Of a DNA stretch of 64,000 bases, positions 1 to 13,700 are shown piece by piece. Source of the stretch: Urechis unicinctus (taxonomy: Eukaryota > Annelida > Polychaeta > Xenopneusta > Urechidae). Positions within the stretch are counted from its first letter, which is position 1. Every line of letters begins with the position of its first letter. The notes under the pieces were generated by a model, which did no database searches, was not told the origin of the DNA, and was given only the letters and a program-made list of their open reading frames with translations. A program made the translations under genes and the position numbers. The stretch covers positions 53,070,897-53,134,896 of the forward strand of contig CM067354.1 in NCBI GenBank assembly GCA_034190875.2, read 5' to 3'.

Positions 1-2875
1 TTGGCGAAACTAAAACTGGTAACTTTCACTGACTTAACATACACGTATGTGATGGAAATGTCAATCAAAGCCGACTGGCGACCACTCCCTCTCCATGCAT
101 GAATCAGAATAAACCAAGGACACAACCCACTAGCGAGCATTGTGCATAGCGATGGTCGAGCGCGAGACCTAACATGCAACACCAGGAATATCACATTAAA
201 TATTAGATAAATCCTTTCGATGATTATGCTGGGGAAATATATGTAGGAACATCCAAATTGTGTCGGTCAACAGGCTACAATTATTGTAATGTGCTTCACG
301 ATTTGAACAGCGCTGCGAGAAATGAGAGATAGCATCGGAATCGTCTATATCAACAACCACGTTATAGCGCCATTCATTCTATATGTCGTCTGTTTTCCAA
401 TAGCATACCTTCTCAAAGGTGCAGTTAGCGGAATGGAAAACCAGCGCCTGCCAGCATGCCTGTATTGGTGACGTATCATTTAATGAGATTTGTCATTAAA
501 GCGTAACGGGTAGCCGTGAACGTATGTTAAATTTTTGGGTGTCTCAGCAGCAGTAATTCATTTACATACTCGTCAGAGTGAAAGAGAACGTGGCCATTAG
601 CGCAGTTGCCGTATCTTTATGATATCTCTATAATATAACACCTTATATCGTGCATATAATGTACAAATCGACTGTAAGAAGCATGTTCATGTTCTATAAT
701 TCCACGAGTGATAATTGTAACCTTCCCGTATAATTCTGCAGGTAACAGAGCATATACCTTAACCAGCCGTCACATCGGCCATTGTGAGCATTTGGCTGAA
801 CGAGTTTATTTATCTTTTCTTGCACATTAAGTATACTTAGTTTAATCACAATCACAGAAGTGTAAGCTATTAAAAATCGTGTCTTTCCTTGAAGCTGCTA
901 CACCATGATAAGAGGATTATACTTATGGCAATCTTGATTTTGCTGTTATACAATTGTCACTTGGGGACTGGTAGTATGGCTCTGTTTGTGAGCACTGTTT
1001 AATTTTTAATGAAATATCTGCCACGAAATATCATATTACGTGGTAGTGGACGTAGAGTTATGCTCTACATAGCTGATACATGCACTCAACCGTGACGGTT
1101 GATCATTCATCAAGCGCAACCAATATCTTAGAACCGATATATTTTCTTTCAAACGGCGATGTTTTGTTAATGATGTGTTTTATGATCATGGTTACCTTGC
1201 TAGGTGGGGGACTAACTTGACACATGACACAAACCGGGCCCTTCATGACAGTTATTATTATCTGTCAAGCTTTGTCACACCACGTCTTCATTTTATTATA
1301 TAACAAGAACAAACGAAGCATTTATAATAATAATGATCCGCATGCATAATCACTACGATCAATTCATTAGCTCTAGATAGCTTGGCCATTATTGCAACAA
1401 TTACTGCTTGGTACGGCATAGTAATACGGCCTTATCCGGATTCATTGATTCTAAAGGTAAGGAATACATGTAAATTCATTCACTGATAATCGTTGCCAGC
1501 CATGTAACACGGTGGGAACTGGCTGTTTCTTGCAATGTGACATCAATGGATATCACTATATACATTGAATGTTGCTTAATGTCATTAAGAAATGTACCTA
1601 CACGTTGCAATTGCGTAATTATGTCTTCGTCCCAAATAGTTTGTAGGTTTATCATCATAAAACGTCGAGTTTCAGTGAGTCTAGGATATACTGGTACTAA
1701 GGCAACAGGATACGCAAGTTTCTATATAGATACACAATTAATTAACACCAGGCCGATTTGGAAAAACTCAAATACAACTGGTGCCTGATCCCAAAGTTTA
1801 TCTGCTTAAGTGATTTCCTGTGCTTAAAAACGCTATAAACGACTGTTACTGCACTCTATATAACACGCACGCCAGTCAGATGTATTTGACTGACATGATT
1901 GTCCTTTCAGCAGTTTTTGTGGATTTGGGATTTATATTATTCACAAATATGCGAGTTATTTCGATTGATTATAATTAGACTTACTGGACTGAGTTATTTT
2001 TTATGTTTCTAGCACTCCAAGGACGTTCCTTTTGCCTTTTAGGCCAAGACACATCACGAAATCTAGCAACTCGCATTTTATTCATATATGAGTTTCCGAA
2101 CGTCTTCATCTAGTGTACGTACCATAACTTGCCCATAGACAGCTCACATTACTCTATATTCATTTATTTAATGACTTAAAGTCTCTGGAGCCACAAAGGA
2201 GAAATTCCTGCACAATGCATATATGACAGTAACGTGTGGCTTTATTATGGCAAATTAGTTCGCTCCGAAGCAGACGTTATGGATGAGTATTAAGAACAAA
2301 GATAAATATCAAATTGTCTACATTTTACTAAATACGTTTTACTCGAGGTGCAGGTCCGAATGTCAATGTCTTCTGTAGCTAGACATCCGGGAATTTTCAT
2401 GCTAGGTTGTACTGTTGTGATGAATGAATGGTATTTCGCTGTGGTTTTTTTGTGCGATTGTGCCAATTTAAATGCAGACTGCAATTATTGTAAGGACTTT
2501 CGCGTGCTCGGACAGTGCTACGAGATGTGCATGGAGACATCTGAATCGTCTTTATCAACAACCGCCTGATACCGGCGTCAAGCCTACAATTCGTGTTGGT
2601 TGCTTAACGTAGGTAATTAATAATTGTAAAGGATACAAAGATTTATCTCACCACGTCTGCAGACTCTGCGACGGCGATCAGCAGGTCATATCAAATAATC
2701 TGACTCCACCTCCATGTTCATGGTAAAATCAGCACACGTTGTTTGCGCACTTGAGTAAAATCTTTCGAGTCTTCTGTATTAATAACATTAAACAATTTTG
2801 CTTTCGCTCTAAGGCATGTGCACAAGTCTTTCATACCAATTACCATTACATGGGTCGTTCATGCGACAATGGAAG

Positions 2876-2925
2876 AAAACTCGTTCTGAATGATATACAG
2901 AAAACTCGTTCTGAATGATATACAG
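2876..2925. repeat. 25-bp perfect tandem duplication
   Basis: Two identical 25-bp copies lie back to back (2876-2900 and 2901-2925), each starting AAAACTCGTTCTG and ending GATATACAG. Perfect identity implies a recent slippage-type duplication. Confidence 0.95.
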
Positions 2926-5900
2926 CCGTGACGTCCCGCTCGACAAGTCGCCGATAACGTGTTCATTGATTAGCCAACGGATAGCTTGAATGTATGTGTG
3001 TCCAGCCACAAGCAACACAGAGAATACTTTGACTTTTGGCTGGACGTCTTCGGGTGTTATAATTTACTCAGAAGCTGTCGTATTAATCGTAGGCTATTAC
3101 ATTTTACGATTATCTTCACACTGGCGTGTAATCAATTGCTTAATAGGTTGGATGAATGAGAAAAGCCCTTTAATTCTTCCACATCACGCCCCCAACACAA
3201 CAATGCAGTCCAAGATATGCTCATACATAATTCATGTGATTCAGTACTTATATACATCATAAAACAGCGCTATCATTTATAAGCATTATTAATCATCCAA
3301 AAGCAAAAGAAAATGTTAAATGACAAATTCTGCTGTTTGGCTGTCTGGTTGTCTCAATGATCCAGCTGGTCATAAGGAGGAGACTCTTGTGTAGAATGAT
3401 TGATTAAGATAAATCGACCAGGGATCTTCATTTTGCATTAACCACATCCTTTCATGACCCAAATTCCGTCTAGTGGAGAAGAGGTCTACACACACTTTCT
3501 TCGTTCATTGGAGTTACAAGTCGTTATGTTAACTTCTTCTTTCTTCATTATATCTCTAGCTTTGTTTAACAATGTATATATCTTAGCCTTGTGCATATTT
3601 TGCAAGCGTTTGACGATGCATTATGGTTAGTGTTAAGAAAAGTTAGAAATTAGGTCGTATACTTTCATGATTGACTTTGCAGCGCTTGTTCTTCTGACAT
3701 TCTAGAATGTTTGGTGAACGTGCGATGTTCGGATGTTGCCGATTAACAATTCGAACAACATCGTCAAATAGGTATGCTTGGAACCTCTCTACACGAGTGA
3801 TCCGTTGACCCTCACGCGACAATGCAATCAATGTCATAGAGCATTGCAATGGCTGGCGACGGGCATAATTTTTGCGAGCGTTTTAAAGGGAATATTGATT
3901 GTGCTGGTTTCTATCCCACAAGAAAGCTCATTAATCCTGCACGATGCTGTCATTATAATTCTAAAATGACGAAAAACCAAGCGTTCTTTGGATAACATCA
4001 AATAGCCCGAGTCATGCAATGGATCATGTTATTGTGCATGTTTACTACAATTCGAAATTAGCACGATATTGCAAGTCCAGTCCTTTCGGAAACCATTACC
4101 ATTAACTAGTACCGATTACATGCGTATATCTCTAATGGAAATTTCAACAATAGTAGACAGATAATTGTCACGATGTTCGTGTGGAGCCGGCTTTTAGAAT
4201 ATAATGGGGGCACCAACATACACGCAATTGTGAGTAAACAGTATGCTTATCCATGAATGGTAGAGAATTGACCCATCATCCGATACACAAATGCATAATT
4301 TATGAATATGCAGCAAATTTACTTATTATTGAATAAAAAAACATTGTATTATTTTGCGATATTTTGACCCTAGAAAATACATAATTGAATCGGATCAAGA
4401 TAATCTGTCAAATTCAGAGGGTGAAGAGATTGAATGTCCATCGGGTGAGGCTTAACTATTGGGGCACAAGAATCCACAACTTTATTAAACATATACAATG
4501 AGATGCTGCGCATGGTAGTTATATCCAGAAGCCACTTATATGCTTCCATGGTCGCGTATTGTACAAATATGTTTGAATATTTTTTAGTGATCTGCTCTAA
4601 CTATTCTGAGCAATAACCATAATGCACTGTCAAACACTCGCGAGATATGCACATGGAATTTATATGATAGACCCTCTCCGCCGCATTCCGCATATGTATG
4701 GTACCATGTGCATGTAATATTTGGCAGATAATTGGATATCATGCACGTTGCAGCTTTGTCAAATTCGCGACTGACATCATTAATTGTCTTCAAATGCAAG
4801 GGACATATATTGCACAACCAACCACAGTGAAGCACTAGATAGATAAATGTTTTGCTTAAAATGGCTAGTTTATAAATCTAATGCGTGGAATTTCGTTTCC
4901 GAATTGTTAAATCATAATTAATGTTGCAAGAGCAATATTTCAAGGCAGCATCAGCAGCTTGAAGAGTTCTGATTCTAATTTCTGTTCACCACAGAAAATG
5001 AATTAGTGAAATCAATGACGGTTCTTCTAACGTACTACGGTGATCAAGGCAAATTGTGGTTCAAGGTAACATAGCAATATGCGACCTATTTATGAATAAT
5101 CGTGAGTTACAGCACACGCAAACGAACAGGTGGTTTACTTCGTAAGTTTTCAGCAGGAAGCTGAGGTATTTTAACCGATGAGCATAATAGTCAATTTTGC
5201 TGATTATTGATGACGGCCGGATAATATAAGCAATGTCAACACAATCAGCCCAAGGCATATCACGTAGAGGTGGCGATTCCTAGATTAATAGATACACGCT
5301 TTATTAAAATGGGACATAATATCAGGAATTTGATCTCTGACTCTGGTTTTTGTCTATGAATAGTGTATCTATGTATACATAGTGTGTTTATCCAATCCAT
5401 GTCCTGTGGAAGTCTTACATTTTTTTCACTTGACCGGCCTTATGTTCGTATTCGCCACATAAATGCATTGGCGCGAATGATTGTTTTAGGCATTGGATTT
5501 GTGTATTTCGAAACCATTTATTTGTTATTTGCAATTTGCATATGCCTATCACAGATCAAGCGAGCTGCATTTGGGTCATTGTATTGTTTTATTTTGTTAC
5601 GATTGTATTTGCATTATACTGTTTATGGGGCACACAAGCCCCGAGTTACCGTTCCTTGTTTATAAAGAGATCTTGTGCGCATATTGCATTTAGCAATATT
5701 AATGTCGTCCAAATCAAGTACATATTTAGAACACATTGTGTGATTGTAATTATAAATTAGCGACTATCCATTAAACAAACATGAAAACTGATTCATTACT
5801 TGTTAAAGGCGCATAATTGATTCAATCTCGGATTTTTTTAATCATGTACGAACGGATATTGGCAAATGATCGTTATGCAGTACAGAGAATACTATACTAA

Positions 5901-7151
5901 TGTAAGCACATAAACTTTTATTTGACAGCAGCATATAAGCTGACAATCTCAATTTGTAGTATATGCTTATGTATTTTGTGAGGATAGGCTGTTCGCTGCA
6001 ATCGAATTGCAGTCTAAGCAATTGCGTCACAATGCTGCATGCTTTAACGTAAATAGTCCGTCGTGAATATTTATAAACCAAGCATTTCATACGAATTTTG
6101 CATCGTTTTCAATCTGTCCTATGGTTATCAAAACTGTCTAGGTGTTCAATATGAATTTCTGTTTGATATTCATGTTTGCTAGGATATTTGGTAGGATGTC
6201 CTAATTCAATAATGTCGTTGATCACTTTAACCTTCTAAAAAAGAGGCCCCATAATTCATGATTCTTGTTGCTTGTATTAAGCAAACGCCACGCTTATATT
6301 GCTTCCCAAATAATGCACGCACAGTGTCGCTAGAGACCGTTAACCAAATGATTGAGAGGAAATCGATTATATCAACAGTGCCATGTCTCCTTTTTCGAAT
6401 ATGTTTGTCGCGGCAAAATGCCTGAATATTGAGTCAACTTTAATGGTGTGTATTCGCAGTACTCAGAATCTACTGGTAGTTTTGCAATTGCATATCGTCC
6501 ATAGGCTAATGAAGTGTTGCGTCAAGTGTTTAGAGACCAAGCCGATTTACGATCCGCGACGAACATTGAAGAAATGTAATTTAATTGAACAATTCATTTG
6601 CTTTGTGCGCCAGAAGTTTCTCTTCTGATTTACTTGGCGAAAGGTGTGCCTAGTTTCATCAATGGTGAGAATCATATAACATGTGTGATATGTTTATTGG
6701 TAAGTGTTTGCTATACATTGAGTGTCGACGGCAGATATCAGAAAACCCTTTGCGATATCAGTAATTTGGATTAAATCAATGTTATTAAAGGGAAAATATT
6801 GATTTGCAACGTCTGATATGGCAAGTACGCAAGGATGCAACGGAAGTGATACAATATATCTTTGGAAACATAATGTTCATCTCTCTCAAGAGTCTTTTGT
6901 TGATATCAACAGCTCCAGCTTACCACTGCTTCCAAATGGTGTGGCCAAAAGGTAACCAAAGCACAGGTAGCAGAAGCAAATGATGACTCATTAAATTATA
7001 ATAGCTTTATCTGTATTACGCTGCTATAACTTAGAAGACAAATTAATTATTGCTACAGTGAATTCTTGCTCAAATGGGATATCCACATTAAAAATAAAAA
7101 TATAAGGCGACATCATTCTCTCTTTGGGATCCTCTTTGATGCCGTCTACTT

Positions 7152-7217
7152 CTGTGGCTAGTCATTATACGGATAGAGACGTCCCTGTGGCTAGTCATTA
7201 TACGGATATAGACATCC
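7152..7217. repeat. 33-bp tandem duplication
   Basis: Two 33-bp copies lie head to tail (7152-7184 and 7185-7217), each starting CTGTGGCTAGTCATTATACG. They differ at two positions near their 3' ends (GATAGAGACGTCC versus GATATAGACATCC). Confidence 0.95.
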
Positions 7218-7599
7218 ACTGTCATGCATCCTTAACACGATGTGACCATGCATCACGACAGACATGATGTGTCCCAATGATTGTTTGGATAAGATCCTTT
7301 TAAAGGTCAGTCGTTCCATTATTCATTGCTTGCAACAGCATGAGTAATTAGCCATTATCTTATTCCATCGAAAGGCTTGTTAATGCATTTGCGCTTTAAT
7401 GTATTAGTCTGCACGGTTTCTAATATCAGAGACATCAGCTAGGCCACTATAGGAATTTAATTGGATTCATAGTGGTTGCATTCCAGTGAAACTCTCTAGT
7501 TGATGACTGTCAGATGCTTTGATGTATATTGAAACTATACTGGCTGTGGCCTATCATCTATCTTTGTCTGTACATTAATATTAGCAAGTTACAGCAATT

Positions 7600-10500
7600 T
7601 TGTATTTGAGCAGACCATGAGATTCTGTAACTTTTAAAATTGCAAGAATGGACAGTTAAAATTGGAGCATACATATAGTGGATAACAAAGATAACACCGA
7701 ATAATGTTCTCTGATTTTATTCTCTTATCATCAAATGGCATTCATTCAACATTCAACCACGCACTGCACGGCTGAATATTTGGAATATTTGTGTTTATCA
7801 GCTTCGAATGAATAATCAACATGTTACCGGGGGATCATATTCAAGCTTTTTAGTCATTGTTATATATGTGTTAATATACAGGTCACAGAGCTCGAACGCA
7901 CTGCTATTATCAACCTGACCCATCGTTGCAAAGCAGATATTATGAAACTATTTGGCAAGTCAGGCAAAACTCCGTCGGTCCATTCTGCGCAAGCAAAACG
8001 CGAACACCCGAGGAGGAGCAAAGTCAATATACAAAAGTAACACTTGACAAGTGATCCTACCAGTGGGTAAAACTGTTGTGAATTTGTGATGATTTGCCTA
8101 GGAAAGAACTACATCGCTCATGAACGATGCCAACGGAACAAGGGCTTATCAAATGTCTAGATTTGATGTTTTTGTCTCTAGTTCCAGTGCACTTTAATTG
8201 ACGCTCCACGGCCAATATGTGTCCCCCATGATTCCATTAAGTTAGAAAGATAGGCTCAAATCCCCAGCGTTTGACTAGGGATTGGATTCCGTTCCACTGT
8301 TGCACCTGTTGAACCTGTTGAACCTGTATCTGATTGCTTACTGTAATATTTCGTGCCATATCAACTTTGTCGACAGTGCTAAAACGCAACGTAGTTATAT
8401 TGTAATCAAGTGTCTCAACCAGCATGCGTCAATTCTTTAGTGCTTCCATTGGTGGGCAACAATATTTTGCCTATAAGTTTACTAAGAGCAATTACATGCT
8501 CCTTTCACAATTTTGCAGAGATTTCATCGCATAAATGAGTTTTGGACAAATTGCATCGGACAAGTCATTGTCATTATGACATTTAAAATAATACGAGACA
8601 AACGCCTTTGTTAGTGGGCTGAGGTTGTCTGTCTCACCATTCGACGTCCTATCTGACAACCACAAGGCCCACATATAAACGGCGTTTCGGAATTCGGATA
8701 AGGGGTGGTGATACAACAACTGATTCATTGGATATAAGAATATCGACCCCAATATGGTATTCATGTCGCGTATTTATCAGACGAAATGCAGTCGGCGCAC
8801 CGCAAAGTATCATCTTAAATCACCTTTTACCACAGAAAACTGCTATCAGTCTCAATAAGCGTGTCATGCTGCCAGTTTGTTTTGTACCATGCTATATAAG
8901 CCACGCTAGCTTGTTATTCCAAATATATCATAATGGTACAGTAGACAAGACCCTTCAATTGCCATATAGCACTTTTGCTGTGAAGAGACTACGTTTTTAT
9001 TACATTACGACCCACAAAGACAGTAAAACAATGTTAATAACGCCATGAAAACAGGGTGATTTGATCGGTTAATATTGATCGCTCGGATGCGGCATCATAC
9101 ATCATATGAACCTGGCATGGCTATGCAGAGAAACACGCATGTGCTGTACATATAATTATATTTCATTGCTAACAACCCCATAGTGTTTGTCATGTTCTGT
9201 TACCACGAATGTCAAGCACAATCCATACACCCGAAATTATAACGCGGCATGAAAGCAACGAATTAATTTACGTAAGCTTATATTTTCAATAGCCTCTAGT
9301 ACAATATCTACGACAAACATAGCGATAGAGGAATCTGGAATTATATCGCCTTCCAACATAGCACCAGTACATTTACCGTTGCCGGACATTCTGCTTCGCT
9401 CCGTGATAAACAACACGTGAATGTTCGTCTTATGACAGATCAAAAGATTAGAGAGGATGGGGAGAGACGAGCGTATCAACGATCATATATGAAGTGATAA
9501 GGAGTAAACCTGAAGAAATATCCGCACGAAATTAGCGATCATGCTTATTCATGTCATTCTGTATCAATACTGTCAAACACGCGGAATATGATTTTGTAGT
9601 TTATACAAATTTAGCCCATTTGAGGCACAGGTGTCCGCAACGCCTCAAAAGTAACTCAAACCATTATGAACGAATTCTAAAGGGATGTATTATTAGTTTT
9701 GATATTAATGTCGCGAGTAACAGCCTCGAGCGGTAACCTCGAGCCACCAAATGTGGTACAAAAACCAGCCTTCGCAAGGCCCTTATTATATGGGATTCAC
9801 CTGAACATTTAGGTTGTCTGCTGAAGTAAAATTACTCTTATTACTACCTGCGTGTTTACTTCAACTTAGAGTAGCATAAGTAAATGGTAATATAGAGCAA
9901 TTCCCCATTTGTTTTTATTTCATCGATATCTGTACTAGCTACACTCGTCTTTTGTTTTTACAGGCAGACTGATGATGTTAACTGACGCTTCAAATCACCC
10001 TTGATTAGCCTTTCCTCTCTGTGAACTTCATGATCGGCGATTAGGGTATCATTCTTTGCATTTACTATTTCCACAAAGAATCGTTGTGCCCAATACAGTA
10101 TATTGATTAACAATTAAATACTGACGGGTCCTAAAGTTAAGAATTTAAGTCAGCAATGCACTGTTTTTCTATCATAAACTCCATTAAATACGTTTTAATC
10201 CAGTTAGGGTTTGATGCGTTTGCCGTGGCGTTGATTTATCGTCCACATGCGCTGTATGGTAGCCTGGTTTTATCTGACACAGACTGATGAGATGTAGCGT
10301 TAACCGTTGATGCCCAAAATGCTAATGTTGTACCACTTGTAACTTTTTGAACACCTGTTACTTTAGCATGCCATTAAATTTATGTGATTTGGCAAAAGTG
10401 AGCGGCAACAGCGCGTCATATGTAGGCTTGTAAACAAGTAAGGGCTCTCAGATTAAAGACGCTCTATGTATCCTCATTCTCCTGCTTATTCGATAATACA

Positions 10501-10700
10501 TTTTTTATTTACCTCTACTATATGTTAAATTTGAATACCGTGGTGGCGCAGAAAAAGGTTTTTCTTCTACATGATGTAACACTGCTTCTCATAAGAAACT
10601 GTTCTTGCTCTCAATCAGATTGCAGAAATACAGATTCTTTTTTGGGAGAAGGCAAAACAGTGGCCGGCTATTCAGCAGAATCGACATTGAGGCGTATGAC
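7600..10700 (+). repeat. Segment A0, older copy of the left flank of the array
   Basis: This segment aligns collinearly with 19,315-22,382 (A1), with many substitutions and several large indels. Matching anchors include GTGGATAACAAAGATAACACCG near 7,678 and 19,381, the block with CCATGAAAACAGGGTG near 9,042 and 19,519, ATCTACGACAAACATAGCGA near 9,306 and 19,780, and TTTCATCGATATCTGTACTAG near 9,918 and 21,162. A0 holds about 1.2 kb (about 7,745-8,990) that A1 lacks. A1 holds about 0.8 kb (about 20,360-21,145) and a further block (about 21,620-22,060) that A0 lacks. No coding region is recognised: an 80-codon minus-strand frame at 9,237-9,479 is broken by stops in the A1 copy. Confidence 0.85.
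8305..8327. repeat. 9-bp minisatellite (CCTGTTGAA)
   Basis: The 9-bp unit CCTGTTGAA occurs twice in tandem, followed by a partial third copy (CCTGT). On the minus strand it would read as a short Val-Gln-Gln run inside a 62-codon frame, which I do not consider a gene. Confidence 0.8.
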
Positions 10701-13700
10701 GAAGCAACAAACGGTCTCAATGTAGTCTAAGTAAAATACTTGCTATTTTGCCCTTTATAAAGGTGAGGGAGATAAGGGATGTATATAGGTGTTGTATAAG
10801 TTACGTGTTACGACAAGGTTGATTACCATTGAGATATCACAGCAAGGTATGCGCCATAGAGAGCGGTTTACTTGCTATCAAGCATACTTATTACAGAGCG
10901 ATTCCTTACAGACGTTGGTCTTGAAAGGTTCGATCATAATAGATGACATTGATATGGGTTAGAAATGAAAACGAACGCCTACTGTTTGCCTTCGATAATC
11001 AACAACACTTTTTTACGAGCGTCTGTTGTTAAATATCAAATAGGACTATAAAAACATCATATTCAGAGATGCGAAGCTCGTCCGCTTCAATAAATGGTTC
11101 CCTTTTTATTCTAGGTCATTTATTATCTGTGATTTTGTTGTTTTCCAAGTTGAAAATTAAATGTCAAACAGCGATATGGAGAGAAATCTCAACTGAATCG
11201 TATAAAAAAAATACTTTTGGAGCTACTAATCAGTATATTGTTGGACAAGAATACAAAGAAAGTTGCATCCTCGTGTTATCAGATACTTCTTTTCATTGCC
11301 ATGCACAATTGTTTCCTTTGATACGCCTTTACATACCAGTGTGGTTGTGTTTTGTAATGAATGGCATCTTTGTACTGACAAACAAAAGCATCATTCGCAA
11401 TGAATTCTTCATTCAGGAAAAGGGCTTATTAGACAACGTTGCTTGGTTTAGCTGTCTCAGGATTGTGACATGTTTTATCAATTAATCACACAGTCTAATA
11501 CGAGATATGCACTGCAGATAGTACAACACGATACGTTCAGTTGGTATTATATTGACTTTTGTGAGTGATACATCAAATATGCGCAAAACGACGCCTATAT
11601 ACTGGGTAAATTAATAGCTAACTGCGCCGATCCATTTTAATGGAAATTATAATATTAAAGGTGCTCTATTTATCTCTATTCTCTTTGCTTAATTGTTCAT
11701 GAGTTTTTTTATTTATCTGCTCAACCGACAATGGCTTCAATTTGCAGATAATGAATTCGATTCTACATTAGCTAACGCTTCTTTTCATTAGAAACTATTT
11801 GGATCCCATTTCTTTGAGATGCAATTGATTAAAAAAAATATCGATACAGGAATAACTCTATGTTTTTCTAAAGGGGCTCTGCCTAAAGATATAATGCCAG
11901 CCGCATTTCCGTGGAAACAATTTGGAGATGAGGCAATCATGTCATTGTAAACTAGGAATAATATGTTATTAACTTTATTTGACAGATAAAGACGGTTTGG
12001 TCTGTAAACATTTTGATGACCAATATAAGTGAACTAACTGCATAATTGGCAGTTATGCTGAACTATACCAGCATCCAGTTGGGATCACGTTCACCTGGTA
12101 ATGTAAAACTTGCCACGATATATTTTATATTTAGATGAGAACGTTTAGATTTTTGCGACTCAGTTAACAGCAAATCTAACTGGAATTTATCCATGACGAC
12201 GAATCCCTTCTTCACGATAAAACTACAAATAAGCAGGTAGTCTTCACAGCTATATATTTGATTGAGTTAAATTGTACTATAGGATATTCACTTTTTCAGA
12301 ATGTCCTAGCATTATTAATGAATTAATTTGGTTTAACGTATCAGTGTGATAATATCATACTTTCCATTCTCTTGGCCGGATAGTTAAACCGCGAAATTTA
12401 GTTCAGCTTATTATCTAGCCTTGTTTATCTACTGCCTATAACTCATATATAGAATTAGAATGACATCTCTGAGTTGCGCAAATTGTCTATGTCATAATTG
12501 CTTTATATTTAAGCTGTGATATTGGCTGCAATAATTTACTTTTGGTTTTGCATTACGGCAATGTGTTCATTTAATTTCGTCTATTAACAACAAATAGCGA
12601 CGGTTGTGATGTATCACAGCAGTGATGTAGGTAGCACTCTATGGTTCATGAGGTACTCCAACACCATATGTCATAGTATCATCAGCAATACGTCGGACCA
12701 TCATTCGCCATAGGGGATAATTTGCTGCTTTTTATTAAAGTGACAATATGTGCCAACAACTTATTCGGCATAGCGATTGTCATGATTTGGTCGTGCCCTG
12801 GCGAATCTCGGCGAACCACAGACTTTTACTCATTGCCAAGCTCTCGCGAATTTACCATATCAGTTGCGTACTCGACATATTATCATAAATGATAAATAAC
12901 ATACGGATATCGAGTATGCCTGAATAAGGCTTGCAGTAGAGGCCTTTCATTTGAATTTGCATACAAAGCGTTTCTGACTACGATGCGACAATTATTTGCT
13001 CAGTTACTTTCTGCCTCATCTATCATAGGGCAGCTGCAAAAAGCCATCGGTAATTGTGATTTATTAGTTTTTGTGTTTATGACATCGCATACATCGACGT
13101 AGAATTTGCGTGATACCGCGCATGCCATGCGCGATAAACACATATCTACTCTCTATTGTTGAAGTGGTCTTGCTTTTTGCAGTATTACACTCGCTTTATA
13201 GCTTCATACATCATTGTACAATGGAACAGTAGCAAACAAATGCTTATAGGCATCAGCATGATAATCGTCTAATCTGCAGCATCACCGCGTGTTGAAAGTT
13301 CAAAATGAGCACAGATGCACCTTAGTCAAAAGGAAATACGATCTTCTACTGAGTGCTTATATTACCGATCGCTTCCTTAATATCGCGATCAATTCATTTT
13401 GTGCTACCAAAAACTGATTTGCCGTCTGCGTCTTGCAAGTTCTCTTACAATAAATTCAAAAACCAGTATCATTTTATTTGATGAGTTTTTATATGTCGGT
13501 TTTCCCTCAGTTATGTCACTTAATTGGGAAACGTCATTGTGATTAGCGTTTCTCGTTTAGCATTGCAGAATTTCTTTAACCACATATAAACAACTACATG
13601 CACGCTGTATCTGTTGGTGTCCCGTAACAACTTATAACAATAGTGCCTGGTTTGATGATCTCACTGAGGGCAGCAGACGACAGATCAAGGGAATGTACAT

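Larger units (their letters stand above)
1..7600. other. AT-rich non-coding stretch, no gene recognised
   Basis: I find no recognisable coding exon, RNA gene or intact mobile element here. Open frames are at most about 100 codons on either strand and their translations resemble no protein family I know. The stretch holds two perfect or near-perfect local tandem duplications, annotated separately. It also has faint internal similarities: about 310-365 and 2,514-2,570 share a block reading roughly CAGYGCTRCGAGA followed by GAATCGTCT and ATCAACAAC, and about 3,288-3,325 resembles a block in the repeat units near 27,147-27,180. These suggest old decayed repeats. An unseen exon of a spliced gene cannot be excluded. 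Confidence 0.5.

Noticed and set aside
8245-8265. GGCTCAAATCCCC, resembling a tRNA B-box
   Set aside because: There is no A-box, D-arm or acceptor pairing at the right distance on either strand.
9237-9479. 80-codon minus-strand frame in A0 that looks protein-like
   Set aside because: The A1 copy has at least two in-frame stops and the substitutions are not biased to third positions. No homologue is recognised.
11069-11485. 138-codon plus-strand frame, the longest outside the transposon and microsatellite
   Set aside because: The aligned positions in B1-B4 contain stops and frameshifts and the changes show no codon pattern. No family resemblance was seen.
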